A program made the translations under genes and the position numbers. From NCBI GenBank assembly GCA_958298945.1, contig OY282605.1, positions 21,678,811 to 21,742,810 on the forward strand: 64,000 bases of DNA. Direction: 5' to 3'. Positions 44,800 to 57,150 of the stretch are shown here, in pieces. The DNA comes from Atherix ibis (lineage: Eukaryota > Arthropoda > Insecta > Diptera > Athericidae). Within the stretch, counting starts at the first letter, position 1; each line of letters starts with the position of its first letter. The notes beneath the pieces were generated by a model that did no database searches, was not told where the DNA came from, and worked only from the letters and a program-made list of their open reading frames with translations.

Positions 44800-45245
44800 C
44801 CCAAAAGACTTTTAAACAAAACAGCACCATAAGCCGCCACCAAAGACGGCAAATTTTGGCTTTATTTGTCTCTAAAATTTCAAGGCGTGTAACTTCGAGA
44901 TTTGGTGATGTCAATAGGTCTTCAAGATAGTGCAAATTGAAGCATTTGGACTCTATTTCTTGTAGGGATAAGCGAAAGGTAGCTTTTATACAAATCATTT
45001 GCAAACATTAGTGCATTTAAAAAGCGACACCTATCATGTAATGGTCGAACTACAGTTCAAAATGTACAAAATTGTCATTGAAAATCATCTTAAAAATATC
45101 GATATTCATTTGAATAATATTTATATAAAATACATAATGGCAAGATCCAAGCAATACAATGAAGTAAAAATTTTATGAAAATGTCTAATTAAATATATTT
45201 TCTTTTTTAAATACTTTCCGAATCACAAATTGAATAAGCCTCTAC
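44800..45245 (+). mobile_element. Lineage-A DD41D mariner, 3' half
   Basis: Contains GAGATTTGGTGATGTCAATA, TTCAAGATAGTGCAAATTGA (a mutated RSCDL block), GAGTGCATTTAAAAA-like sequence and the C-terminal words AATGTACAAAATTGTCATTG. Ends with CTTTCCGAATCACAAATTGA then ATAA, the 3' terminal repeat. Together with about 120 bp of right flank it is duplicated in inverse orientation at 35.57-35.83 kb. Confidence 0.75.
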
Positions 45246-45369
45246 AAAACAATAAACTTCCTATAATCGCCCCATAGGTGACTATTGTTTATTGACATCT
45301 GACCAATTTTTCGAACATATTTTTGAAAACTACCGGCACCATATAATAACTCAACAAACGAATACTTCG

Positions 45370-47106
45370 TTACGCTTTCATGGAATCAAATCGTACAAGA
45401 CGAATGTTGTTATTTCCTTTTCCTCTATGATTTTTTAGTTTTGGTTATTCTTTTTTTTTTGCAATAAAATAAATCGTTTCAATTGTTATTAATCAACATT
45501 CAAAAAGATTTACTAAGTCAGTAGGAGAAATAAGTATGAATTTGGAGTATAGTTTTCACAAAATTTTTTTCTTTTAACAAATAAATTATTTTTGCTACCA
45601 AAAATGGTGTGTAATTTCGTAATTAAATTTCTTTTTAAAATTAGCTTTTTATATGGTACATCTTGCACTCTGACCGAAACATGGAAGTGTGTACATATTT
45701 CGTATTATTGTTATTTCAGTTTTGTATATACAATATGCAGTCGTTTGTATATTGTTAAAAGGGGGGATGGGGGAGATTTAAGACAAAGCACATCTAAACT
45801 AAAACGTAATAAACTTAAATGCCATAGTTACGACTACCGGTGTCTATAAAAGAGAAAAACTTTTACAACATTAACGAATGCAGAGTAATTATTACTTTTA
45901 AATTTTCCTTTGTTAATTTTATTATTTATTTATTTAAAAAGAAAAATACACTAAAATATAGAAAAATACTTTTATACAATAAAACAATAATTGAAGAAAA
46001 AAAAACAAAAACAACAACAAAAAACCTAAATAAATAAAAGAAATCGTCTTCGAAATGATCGAATAATAATGGTAAAAATATTGATGTGCGCGCACACATC
46101 CATAAACGAATGTAGGCTCCCCCGATCTTCTCCATGATAGTCAATTTATTCCATCCATAAGGTCTAGAAGGGGAACTAGGAAATCGGTTGGTGCATTTAA
46201 CAATAAAATTCTTTACAGCAGGTCACAAGTACTTTTGTAGAGTTGATAGTAAAATAACGGCACTCAAAGTGCATAACACAAAAACCAGATTTTTTTTTAC
46301 CTTGGAGCTAAGACGTTATGTTGTGGTGTCTTTCGTCGTTTTGTATTATCGATCGCCATCTTTCTACGATTCTATAAAAAGTCAGTTAAATATATTTGGT
46401 GGTATTAGTTTTTCGAAATGATTTCAACTCGATTGTATCTGTGAGCATATTTCTGATCTGATCTTGGTCTTCGGCTCTGTCCGACTTGTGCGAATCTCGT
46501 ATGCACTTCGGCTAAGAATTCTCGGACCCCACCGTTAACAAGTGCAGACACCTCGAATTTCATGCACCTTTCGCCATAATGACTGAACCGTACGGCAATT
46601 GGAGGCCAGTTATAGTGTCATTGTATGGACTGGAGTCGATTGGATGATGGTGGTGTATTGGGGCTGACATACTCATCGAGCCTGTTTACTGTTATTGCTG
46701 GAAAAGCTAATCAGTATTAACTGCTCCCTTTTCTTAACACTGTCGTAAATCTTCTAAGTGTTAAGGTTATTTTTACTCTTATTGTTAGCGATAATGTACC
46801 AAATCCCATATGGAGATGAGGATGCTAGCTTTGGAGACGACAAGAAAAATGTGTTACGTGCAAACATCGCCGATAGTGATCATCAAACCTGTTCAAAGTT
46901 GCTTAAGAGGCTGTTTCTTACATAATTCATGTCTCCGGAGTTACGGTGATTAATTTAGTCAACAAGACGCCAAAAAGACTAGAACTAAAGCCTATCTCCA
47001 ATGTTGGAGGAGGCGACATTTAATGGTGACTTTTTTCCCCTTTCCCCTTACCCCTTTCCATCTTTTTGTTGGTCTGTTCACTTTTCCATTAAGTTTTTAA
47101 TTTTTC
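45370..47106. other. Unassigned; GC-richer part 46.43-47.05 kb
   Basis: 46430-47050 is less AT-rich and might be an old LINE fragment (a frame reads VTVINLVNKTPKRLELKPIS near 46940-47000), but no reverse transcriptase or zinc-finger motif is visible. The rest is AT-rich. Confidence 0.25.
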
Positions 47107-47197
47107 TTTTGCAAGCGTTAATATCCAATTTATGGTTCGCAGAGTAAAATTATATAAAAAAAAACTTTTTAAATTCCGTTTTTCATGAAATTTTTAT
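47107..47197 (-). repeat. Lineage-A 3' terminus, extra copy left of the 660-bp repeat
   Basis: GCAAGCGTTAATATCCAATT and the following ~75 bp recur at 47870-47955 with only a few changes. The 660-bp repeat lies between these two ~90-bp direct repeats. Confidence 0.85.
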
Positions 47198-47865
47198 AAC
47201 GACGGCACTGCATTTTAATGTCATTGCGAACATAACCATTTGCTGTCATTTGGAATTTTGACAGAATTTTGCTTTAGTTCTGCAAAGTACAAATAGTTGT
47301 CGCTCTTTGCAGACAGTTTTGAATTGCGAAATGTGTTCCGCATTGTTTTCAATTCAATTTAATTATCTACTATTATTAAATTTTTTTAAAATAATGTATT
47401 TGATTTTTAATAAACTGCAATTTTATTTTGATTTTTAATAAACTGCAATTTTGAGTCGTTGTAAATTGTTTTCGAATTGGTACTGAACTTTGCTAACTTT
47501 AGATCGAGTTTTAGTTCAATAAAATTGGCGCTATTTGAACAATTTCCTTCCTTTACTTTTCTGCCTGAATATAAATGAAACGCTCCTTTCAGCAATTATT
47601 TGCTTTAAAAGAAAATTCTTATAATATGCGAATTTTTTTTTTAAAAAAGCGATTTTAGGCAAGAGAAATATTTAAAGAAAGCTAACGGACCATGCTTTTG
47701 ATTATTAAAAATGGCGATAATGTCTATTTTTGATATTCAAGAAGGATTGGGGTTGTTACAATATTTTTTTTTTAAATTGGAAAAAAACCAAAAATTTAGG
47801 AAAAAATTCTGAGCAGTAAATTTTAAATTTCTTATTTTAAATATTTTTAATTAGTAAAAAGTTCT
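47197..47865. repeat. ~660-bp dispersed repeat (copy 2 of 2)
   Basis: See 41594-42250. This copy is bracketed by direct repeats of a mariner end and contains a short local duplication (GATTTTTAATAAACTGCAAT twice at 47402-47453). Confidence 0.9.
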
Positions 47866-47869
47866 TTTG

Positions 47870-48625
47870 CAAGCTTTAGTATCCAATTTATGGTTCGCAG
47901 AGTAAAATTACATAAAAAAAACTTTTTCAATTCCGATTTTAATGAAATTTTTATTTCATTATATTGACTAAATAATGCCATTAGACAAGGAATATAACAT
48001 TTTTAAAATGTCTACTGTAAACTGCTTGCAAGACTCAATCCTTTTTAAGATTATTTTTGAAAACTTTTTCGTACATTTCAGGCCGCAATCCGGTCATTAT
48101 TTGATGGATTTTTGTTTCTAAACGCCCTAAATTTTAAGCATTATTAACAAAATCAGAGGAGAAAATGTCCCATGGCATTAAATTAGAGAGAAATTTTCGA
48201 AATTATGTGTTCTGGGCAAACTTTTCGAGCAATAAAACCAAAATTTACCATGTTATGTGGCTTAAGGGGCCGTTTTGTTGAAACTACAAAATTCATATTA
48301 GACAGGCACTTTTCGAGAACACAATGGCTTCGTAACAGTTACTTGTAGGTTTTCAGAGCCCCCATATTCGGAAATTTTGCATGTTGATGCGTCCACCTAA
48401 CAAGAAATGAGTCTGATCGCTGAAGAAAATGTGTTCAAAAAATTGAGTATCCAAAATAGGTTGTTCCGAAAACAGACCCGCATCTGGCAAATTCTAATGG
48501 TTAATTGATCCATAATATAAAATGCCAAATCTAGTACAAAATAAGTGCTTACTTAAATGGAATATAATAGCCGTCAAATGACAACGCTGTGTTTTCCGAA
48601 CCACGAAATGGGTAAGCCCCTATTA
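47870..48625 (-). mobile_element. rosa-like DD41D mariner, lineage A, internally worn copy
   Basis: 3' end at left (CCAATTTATGGTTCGCAGAG then TAAAATTAC) and 5' end at right (GTGTTTTCCGAACCACGAAA then TGGGTAA). It contains AAATTATGTGTTCTGGGCAA, CACTTTTCGAGAACACAATG and GTAACAGTTACTTGTAGG in lineage order. About 750 bp, no usable frame. Confidence 0.75.
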
Positions 48626-48766
48626 GAAACTGATGACAACGTTAACTTCAATGTTTTTAAGAAGTAGGAAAAAATGGGTAAAGTGCCATAAGAGCTTTAG
48701 CATTTTAAACAATGGATTAGTTGTTTTTTTTTACAGAAAAGACGATAGATTAATTTTTTTTTTTGG

Positions 48767-48815
48767 TGTAATGCACCAAAAGTGCATGATATAAATGCAC
48801 TTTTGATGCATTACA
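48767..48815. repeat. 21-bp inverted repeat hairpin
   Basis: Arms 48767-48787 and 48795-48815 (TGTAATGCAYCAAAAGTGCAT), one mismatch, 7-base loop. No family relation seen. Confidence 0.85.
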
Positions 48816-48829
48816 GCTTTAAGTTTCTG

Positions 48830-49984
48830 TAAGATTTTTTCACTATTTCGTATTAGCGATATTATTTACTAAAGATTACGGCAATATGTAACCACCAACA
48901 CAAAGACGTTCATTTGCAAAAGTTACTCATTTATTCACAATATATAAATTACGGAATAACATCGTATCAAAATTAGTTTACGAGCAATCATTTTTTTAAG
49001 TATATTCGTGCTCAAATTGATTAGTTGCAACGCTAATCTTCACGATAAATTGGGGTAATTTCAATTAAAGTTTTGTATAAGCATAAAAGTATAAAAATTG
49101 TGCATTTCGGTCATGACTTTTATTTAATATTTAACTACGTTAATTTAATAAGTATTTTTCTTTTTAATTTTATTACATAAAATCGGTTTGAAGTTTTTAG
49201 TTAAACTAAAAATTAATTGAAAATTAACAAAGAAAGTAAGAAAAATTATGTTTTTTTTCTCATTTACTGAATAAATGCTCTTTAGATTATTTCTCAAATA
49301 CTGATTAAATAGTCGATTTATCAATATTTATTAATTATCAGTTATATTTTAAGATAAATAATGGAATTTGACTTACAAAACGAATAAAATATGAAAGCAG
49401 TAAATTCTCTTTGATAACAGATAACGAGCAAAACCTTACAAATGTTTCAGAGACTAAAACAATGTAGTTTGTTTATTTAAGCGCTCATGTTTTCATTATT
49501 AAAATTCAATTTAAAATTGATAATAAATAATTTCCAATAAATCTAAATATTTAATTTCCGATAATAAAATTCAATTGCTTACAAAATAATATTTGTTAAC
49601 GAAATTTATATTGTAACTAAAATTTATTTAGATTAGTTGCAACAATGCACATATTTTGTATATCATAAATAAGTTTGTTTAGTCGTATTTATTTCGATTA
49701 AATTGAATTTATTCAACCTGTTCAATATTAACAAATTGTACTCGGACTAGGGAGATAACACAACCGATTTCATAAATTGGTGCACATATGGTATAATAAC
49801 AATAAATAAAGTTTATGCAATATGAATTTTATGCTCAATTTTCTAACCTTTCGAACTTATGCTAATAGTTAAGTTAAATTTTTTAATAACAGAAAAAATT
49901 ATATTTTAACATTCAAATTAAAAATAAAAACTTGAAAAATTTATGGTCCAAACTAAACAAAACCTGTCAACAGTATTTTACAAA
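48830..49984. other. AT-rich stretch, no features seen
   Basis: No gene or repeat that I can support. Confidence 0.35.
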
Positions 49985-50120
49985 TACAATACAATTTGCT
50001 CGTGCATACATTTCCATTTGCATTCTGTTGGTTAGAGAACGTATAGCATTGGTCTCAAAATAGTTCCTTGAGGTATTCCTGCTTGTACTTCTCTTAGCTG
50101 AGAATAATCAATTACCGCTT
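49985..50120 (-). mobile_element. jockey-type LINE reverse transcriptase fragment
   Basis: The - strand reads AKAVIDYSQLREVQAGIPQG then TILRPMLYVL and a stop. The motif G-(I/V)-P-Q-G-(S/T)-(I/V)-L-x-P-x-L-Y-x-L is reverse transcriptase block 4 of jockey-type non-LTR elements. Nothing else of the element is preserved beside it. Confidence 0.8.
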
Positions 50121-50299
50121 TTGCTATGAATAATTTATTATGTCAAAATTTATCAAATGCTTGCAACAAATCGCAAAAAAATTATAGCGTATATTTTGAT
50201 TTCTCTAGCGTTTTTTCTATTACTTCCGAGACACGACAGAGAAGTAATGAAACTGATTTTTTTAACATTGCTTTCAATTTTGTATGGAATTATTGTCTA

Positions 50300-51825
50300 A
50301 TTGGCACTATTTTTTTTCCAATTACATTTTTAAATAGTAAAACTTACTATGCAAACAAATAATTCTTGAATTACTTTTGAATCTGAATATTTGAGGTCTT
50401 GAGTAAGAGAAGATCATAGGAATTATTACAATGTTTTTGTAGGTGAATTAATTGTTCCTCGTTATAAAAAGTTACATGCTCGTTTATAATGTGACAGCAA
50501 AGGAATAATATGTTGTGTTTTTTCTTGTAACAATTTTATTTTATTTTATTTTTGTATTCGTCAATTTTATCCCCTTCAAAGTAGTTTTCTCAGGCAGTCA
50601 TACATCACTCTTCGTAACTTTTATCCCCTTCAAAGTAGTTTTCTCAGGGAGCCTATGTTAACACTCTTCGTAACTGAAATCGCCTTCATCACCTCGATTG
50701 CCCTCGGTTGGATGTAATCGACAGTACCAAGATTATGTCGTTTTAAGTGGTTTTTGAACTTGATGAAAAAAAAATTTTACTAAGTCTATAATCATATAAA
50801 TAGGGGGACTGGGGAACCACAGAAATATCTTTTCGGCAAAAAACTAGTTGATGGAGATCACCGTGTGACCATATCCATCAACAAATTTTTGTCGGAAGAA
50901 TAACACCAGCGGCGTTATTATACAAGTGTCTCCAATGTCCAATCTGATAAGAATAATTCTTTTTCTGTGCTTTTCAAGAATTTCTTTATAGTAAAAAATC
51001 TTTTAAAAGATAAATAAGTAATTAAAAGGTTCCACATTTTCATCAGTTTTTAATTTTAAAAGTCTCCTTAAGTGAGGTTCATCTTCCACTGCTTCTCTTC
51101 AAAAAAAATTGTGATAGGGGTCCTGTGATAGGGGTCCTTATCATCGTAAAGCATCCAAATGTCTCCAATGTCCGATCTGATGCGAACTACCCTTTTTATA
51201 AAGCTTTTCGAGGAGCTGTAATTTTAATGGACGGTCTGATCTCACAAGAGCTCTCATTTGTTTACCATTTTCATCACTTTGCGGTTGTGAAAGCCTCCTT
51301 AAGTGAGGTTCCTCTTCCACTACTTTTTGGCCTTTCAAAAAATGCTTTCGTCTTTTTTAATCTTGGAGAATAAAAATAAAATTTGCACAGAAATATATTT
51401 TTACGACTAAAACTTATTGATGAAAATGGTCGTGTGATAGTGTTCCGTTGTCATGGTGGAGCTTTCAAGTGTCTGCCATGTCGGATTTGATGCAAAAAAC
51501 CCTTTTTCTGCGCCTTTTAAGAAGTTTCAATGTTAATCAACAGAAGCTCTCAATCATTGCACATTTTTATCAATTTTCGATGTTGATAAATAAGCCCTGA
51601 AAAAGGTTCCACACTTTCATAATTTAGCGATGTTGAAAGCCTCCTTAGGTGAGGTTCATCTTCCACTGCTCCTCGGCCTTCCTAAAATAAGTACAGTTGC
51701 CCATAGGATCGTTACAACTTTTCGTAAGTCAAGCTTAATACAAAATTTAATGTCACACATCTGCAATGTTCCAATTTTAGTAACACCCGAAAAACACAAC
51801 CTCATTTAACACTTTCTTTAGGATC
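50300..51825 (-). repeat. Mariner-derived composite with triple internal repeat (copy 2)
   Basis: Partner of 36700-38135. The three tandem modules lie at about 50795-51115, 51120-51360 and 51365-51680. Shared words include TTTCTTGTAACAATTTTATT, CTATAATCATATAAATAGGG, AAAACTAGTTGATGGAGATC, CTCCTTAAGTGAGGTTC and CCACTGCTTCTC. Because both loci have the same three-module layout, the modules arose before the locus was copied. The ORF at 51125-51373 reads across a module and is not a gene. Confidence 0.7.
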
Positions 51826-53090
51826 ACATATTTATTGGAGAGGGTGAAAACTTGCAGGGTACAATCGCATAGTTACGGAATGAGGTTAAACGTCTAGAAT
51901 ACGATGAATCCGATCTATCGTAGGATGTTGATGATTAGGAATAAAACCTTTCAAGTAATAGCCTAGCGAATAATAATTTTTTAAGGAAAAAAAATTGATA
52001 CTATTGAAATGAGCCTATAAGATTAGAGGTGATATTAAATTTTAAAAAATAAATAGAAGGTAAATGCAAATATTATTGCAAAAAAAATAGATAAATATTA
52101 CTTATTACAAAAAAAAAAACAATCTCTTTTGTATTATTCCATTTAAGAATATTTTGTGATTTCTTTAAACCAGTTACTGTTTTCGTAAGAATTTAAAAAA
52201 AAAAGGAACCAATCAAAAACGACTGTGAATAGATAGAATCTTTTAAATTCATATTTTTTTGTTATTAGTAGAAATCGCAAATAAAATCTATTTCAATGTA
52301 CACACATAACTTTTGAACAAAAAGCGATAAAAACCTGGAAGATTTCTGATTAACACTTACGCTTGTTAAGTAACTATTTTTATATGTTGGAAATTTCTTG
52401 CATAATTTACCGTTACTATAAAAAACATATTCAAATAATTGTAAAAATAAAATTTGTTTTTTTTCCATAGCTCTCTTTTGTTATGTAATTTACACTTTTT
52501 ATTATATATTAAGTATGTAAAATAGTACAGATTCGCAAAACTTTTTAAAAAAAAAGATGCATCGTTTAAAAGCGCTCAACACATTATATAATGAGCAATT
52601 TTGGTTTTTTCGAATTTGCAAAATATCGTTATTCGGTAAGGTGTAATAAGAAAAAATTTATATTTTATTTGATTTCACTTTACTTTCTTACTATTTTTAT
52701 TTTCTGTTACCTTTTTCAATGGGTCTGAACAGTTTCACGAAATACGGGAATTTTCTAAGAAAGTTTTTTTGATACTATTAAGAAAACCATTTCAATAATT
52801 TCATATTTACTTAGAATCTTTAAATATAAAATTTTATAATATTTAATAAAGCAAAATTATTTTATCTAGAAAAAAAATGATCTGGAACGCTTTTATTTTT
52901 CTCTTTAAAAAAAAAAACAATCAAATGGTAGCTTTAGAGAGCTATAGACTTAGTGTATTGAATCTGCAGAGGAAAACACTCCCTTATAGACAAAGTTCAT
53001 CGGAGCAGATCTCCCACAGTAATTTTTCGAACTGTTCGCTTCATATATTTCAGTAAGATAGTTTAGAGTTAAAAACTATTTCTGACGTCA
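51826..53090. other. AT-rich stretch, no features seen
   Basis: No supported gene or repeat. Confidence 0.35.
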
Positions 53091-53091
53091 A

Positions 53092-53310
53092 ATAAAATAA
53101 AAGCAGAGATACCTTAAGGGGAGCGTGCTAGACCCTATGCTGTATTTATTATATAGAAGAGAGGTCTTACAAAATATTAAAAAAATACAAATGGCTATAT
53201 TTGCAGCTGACACCGCATTAATAGAGATAGATAGAGGTGTTAACAAATTTAAGGCGGCTGTAAAACAGTGGAGCTCACTGCACTTCATCGGTTGCTTCTC
53301 TGCTGGTTGA
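53092..53310 (+). mobile_element. jockey-type LINE reverse transcriptase fragment
   Basis: Reads KGSVLDPMLYLLYRREVLQN then IKKIQMAIFAADTALIEIDR and VNKFKAAVKQWSS. This matches RT block 4 (PQGSVLxPxLYLLY) and block 5. The catalytic pair in F-A-D-D-T is mutated to FAADT, so even intact it would be dead. It precedes the 13-bp minisatellite. Confidence 0.85.
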
Positions 53311-53419
53311 AACTGGGCAAACTCCTTTATTATACCTTTTTATCAAAGTTAACTCTACTTTCTGACTATTCATTACATTCTTTGCCAAATAAATCCTCCT
53401 TACTTTACTAATCCTGTCC

Positions 53420-54260
53420 GAAATAGTTACTCACAATGGTTACTTACAACAGCGATTCACAACAGTCACTCTATAAGTCACTTTTAACAGTCACTCTGAA
53501 ATGTCTCTCACGTAGAACATTCACAACGGCTACGTACAATGGTCACTCACAATACTCACTACTAAAAGTCACCCATAGCGGTCACTCATGAAAATCATTC
53601 AAAATGGTCACATGCAAAGGTAACTCACATCAGTGACTCCTAACATTTACTCCCAACGGTCACTCCTAGCAGTCACTCCTAGCAGTCACTCCTAAATGTC
53701 ACTCCTAACAGTCACTCCTAACAGTCACTACTAACAGTCACTACTAACAGTCACTCCTAACAGTCAGTCACAGCGGTCACTCAAGAAGATTATTCACAAC
53801 AATCACATACAAAGGTCACTCACAACTGTCAGTCACAACTGTCAGTCACAACTGTCAGTCACAACTGTCATTCACATTAGTCAATGGTAAAATACAAAGA
53901 TCACTCACATTACTCGCTTCCAACAGTAACTCACGAAGATCACTCAAAAAGGTCACTTAAAATGGTCACTCACATCGGTCACTCAATGCGGTCGTTCACA
54001 AAAGTCATTTACAAGAGTCACTCCAAACATCACTCACATAAGACACTCACAATAGTCACTCGTATCAGTCCCTCACAAAGATTATCACAACGGTTACTCA
54101 CAACAGTCCCTCGTAACGGTAACTTACAAAGGTCACACACAAAGGTCGCTGAACACGCTCGTTCAGAATAGTCACTCTCATCAGTCACTTCTAACAGTTA
54201 CTCACTAAGGTTTATTATCTCAGTCACTCACAACAGTCACTCGCAAAAGTCACTCATAAA
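53420..54260. repeat. 13-bp minisatellite, ~65 units
   Basis: Unit AACAGTCACTCMC or close variants, strictly 13 bp in the best part (53640-53880), more diverged at the edges. Local runs show sub-variants amplified together, for example AACTGTCAGTCAC four times at 53825-53875. The ORF at 53884-54171 is a reading of the repeat. Confidence 0.92.
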
Positions 54261-54299
54261 ATGCTGATAATTTCAGTAAAAATATACTTTGGGATATCC

Positions 54300-54710
54300 T
54301 CACGCTACTTTGGAATATCCCCACAAACTTGCAAAAGGAGAGCAAATGCTCCATTGATTATACTAGAACACTTCTATGGCTATTAAAATGGCCACCTGGG
54401 TTCCATTATAGAGTCCTCGGAACGTGGAGTTACAATCTCATACTGAAGTAATTCCCCGGGCATGAATCAATCTAAAAAATTAATTGCCTGTTCTAAAAAA
54501 ATGGTAGCAAAGATCCTTAAACTTAACAAACCATATATGAAGCTACTTACTGACCTAAGACTACTCACAAAATATTATTTTAATAAGATGGGCAAATCTG
54601 GCACAACAATCTGTCGATTTTGCCTTGAAGAAAATGAAACGTCGGAATATCTATCCGCTAAAAGTCTCAATATTACTATTTTCTGAGTTAGGGTTAGTCA
54701 CCACAAAAGA
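54300..54710 (+). mobile_element. LINE ORF2 C-terminal remnant (CCHC-like finger)
   Basis: 54462-54690 reads LLTKYYFNKMGKSGTTICRF then CLEENETSEYL. The arrangement L-T...L.KMG.S....CRFC.EE.ET.EHLL is the C-terminal finger that follows RNase H in several LINE clades (I, LOA, R1-like). Upstream (54300-54460) the frame is broken. The clade is not resolved. Confidence 0.7.
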
Positions 54711-54854
54711 CCTCATTGGTCGAAGTGGTTTTGAAACTATGTGCCTCTTGCTATGCTCGTTATATAATTGTATTATTATTGTTACTAAGTTATTTGCTTT
54801 TAACTTCATTTGTCGGAAAACGCCATGAACTTATTCGACTCTACTAATATATAA

Positions 54855-55310
54855 ATGAAGGATTATCCAATTAAGAAAAGATCAGTTAAGTTTTTGTGAA
54901 GGATTAAAGTTATACAATTAAGAAAAGATCAGTTAAAATATAATATATAAGTGAAGGATTAAAGCTAAAGAAAAGATCGGTTAAATTTTTGAGGTATTTT
55001 GTAATGACTTTTTGCACATTTATAGCCACTTCGGATATAGGTTTTTAAAAGCTTTAAAATTTAAGGACTGTCTGTGTATACACGATCTTTTTCATAGCCA
55101 ATAAAACCAAACTATTCGTGTTATGTTGGTTGTGGCGCCGTCTTTTTAAAAGCATATGATACGGCCATATCGCTCAAAATTAACGGTAACGGTCACTCCT
55201 TCTTCATTTTGACATCTTCTGACCAAAATGCACTTTTTGCAGATACAATGGCTTCTTCGCTGTCACTTGTGGTTTTTTAGAGCCATTTATATAACGTAGG
55301 AAATTATGTT
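54855..55310 (-). mobile_element. Lineage-A DD41D mariner remnant
   Basis: Left: three copies of GAAGGATTA.. with AAGAAAAGATC(A/G)GTTAA (a short local duplication of the terminus). Inside: GTGGCGCCGTCTTTTTAAAA, CGCTCAAAATTAACGGTAAC and GATACAATGGCTTCTTCGCT. The right end is truncated at AACGTAGGAAATT. Confidence 0.65.
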
Positions 55311-55339
55311 CTACGTTTGAATCCTTTATATATTATTAT

Positions 55340-55490
55340 TTAATGGCAGAACTATGGGCAGTACGATCAGCAGTAGAACATACTACAAGCAATAAACCTA
55401 AAAATGGCCACGTAGTGTTATGTTCCGCAATAGACTTAAATGCTATTCGTGGCTCCAGGAGGGACGCGGTTCTAGATTAGATTAACAAAC
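55340..55490 (+). mobile_element. LINE RNase H domain fragment
   Basis: MAELWAVRSAVEHTTSNKPK then NGHVVLCSAIDLNAIRGS. The A-E-L-x-A-(I/V)-x-x-A-V block followed 20-25 residues later by C-S-D-S-x-A-A is the RNase H core; here the second acidic residue of the motif (CSDS) reads CSAI, so it is inactive. It probably belongs to the same kind of LINE as the 54.5-kb finger, but the order is wrong for one element. Confidence 0.6.
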
Positions 55491-57148
55491 TTTTTATTCA
55501 TTTACGGTAGACGCCTTCAATAACAAAATTTCTAGATCCAACTACACCATTCTACCCCTAGTCCTCTTATCAATCATCAATACCTTTACCCAAATTGATG
55601 AAGTTAACTTAACCCAACTTTATTTACTTGACCATTGAAGACGCCATCATACCAAACAACCAAACAAATATAAATTTTCTGACTTTAAAATGGACTAAAT
55701 AATAATGCTTAAAATAATCATGTTTAATGTGAATAAATTCATTTCTTAATTATTATGCAATATTGAAAGTAAATTAATATTAAAATTTTAAGACAAATTC
55801 TTATGCCAACAAGAAAGAAAAAATATTTTTAAAAAATTTCAATTAACAATTAGACAATCCATGAAATAGATAAATATTTTTTATACACTTATTTTTTAAT
55901 AGAAAATCATTAATTACAGGAAAAATATTAATAATCAAAATTTCGGTAATAGTTTTTAGTAAAAATGGAACTTCAACTAAGATTTAGCTTAGCTAAAACC
56001 TTACAAATGCTAACCTGACCATATAATTTTAAATCGATAACAGATCGAATTTCTGTGCTGAAGCTACGTGTATGCATGTAAATTCGGATAATATTCTTAA
56101 CTATATAAATCGTTTATCAGCAAAACAACAAAATATTTATTTAATTTATCTACAAAATGTACTGTTTTAATAAAAGATTTCCAAAAAAAATGAAAATCGT
56201 CCATAAAATTTAAAAACGTTTTTTTGTAAACAAAAATAAATATCATAAAATTTACTTAGTCTTTTTTTTGGTCGGAATTATTTAAATAATACAAAAGAAA
56301 ATATATTTCCCATTTCGTTTTAAGTTAGTGAATTTTCTTAAGATGAACACAAATAATATGGAAACTTCATGCTTGACAGAATCGAAATATTTACAATAAA
56401 AATTAAAATTCATGAAAAAAGGTGAATAACCGGAAATATTTTCTTGCACAATATCAAAATAAAGAATAATTCAAACAAAATCCTCAAAATAATAATAATA
56501 ATAATAATGAAGAAAAAAATCTTTAAACATAATTTAAAAAAAAAATTTAAATTTGACAAATTCGAATTTATAATTTTATATGAAAATGATTGGAACAGAA
56601 TTCCGATGGCAACTGCAAATGCTGTTAAAAATTGACGAATATTCGCCCGAATCAACTAATTAAATACAATTTCAATAATAATTAATTTTTTATAAATGAT
56701 GTTTTTTTTTCAATTTTTTTAATAAAACTACAAATAATGTGTTCACTCACCTCAATCTTATTTCAATTTCAAGTGTCAAAAAATAATCCCGCCTTATAAA
56801 AAAAACCTGAAATGTGCGACAGTACTTGAACTGCAACTGCAAAATTAAAAGAAGATCTGATTCGGCAATAAAACAGTCGGAGTTATGTGCTGTCCCATAA
56901 GACTGTGAAGGTTTTAAAATTTTGAGAGCGGAATTGTGCGCCTACCTTTAGGCTGTTTTTTTTTTTATTTTTAAAACGGGTAGGTGAAAATCTCCCACAC
57001 TACTATGAGTATCAGAAATATCTTCAAGTGTGCAAAAAGACACTGGGATACTCCTAGCAGTGTAGGACTCTAACCCACTAAAAACACCTCCTCTAAAATT
57101 ATCACGACCAATCTTCATTAGATCGACTAGTGACTTTAGTTTCGCTGT
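55491..57148. other. AT-rich stretch, (AAT)n microsatellite
   Basis: (AAT)n at about 56490-56508. 56940-57140 is less AT-rich without a recognised motif. No supported gene. Confidence 0.35.
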
Positions 57149-57150
57149 TA

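Noticed and set aside
53884..54171. 95-codon ORF rich in His, Ser and Thr
   Set aside because: It is a chance reading through the 13-bp minisatellite.
53420..54260. CRISPR array
   Set aside because: Contiguous 13-bp units without unique spacers, in a eukaryotic TE context.
56410..56655. Hydrophobic 81-codon - strand ORF as membrane protein
   Set aside because: The Ile/Phe run comes from translating an (AAT)n microsatellite and A/T-rich DNA.
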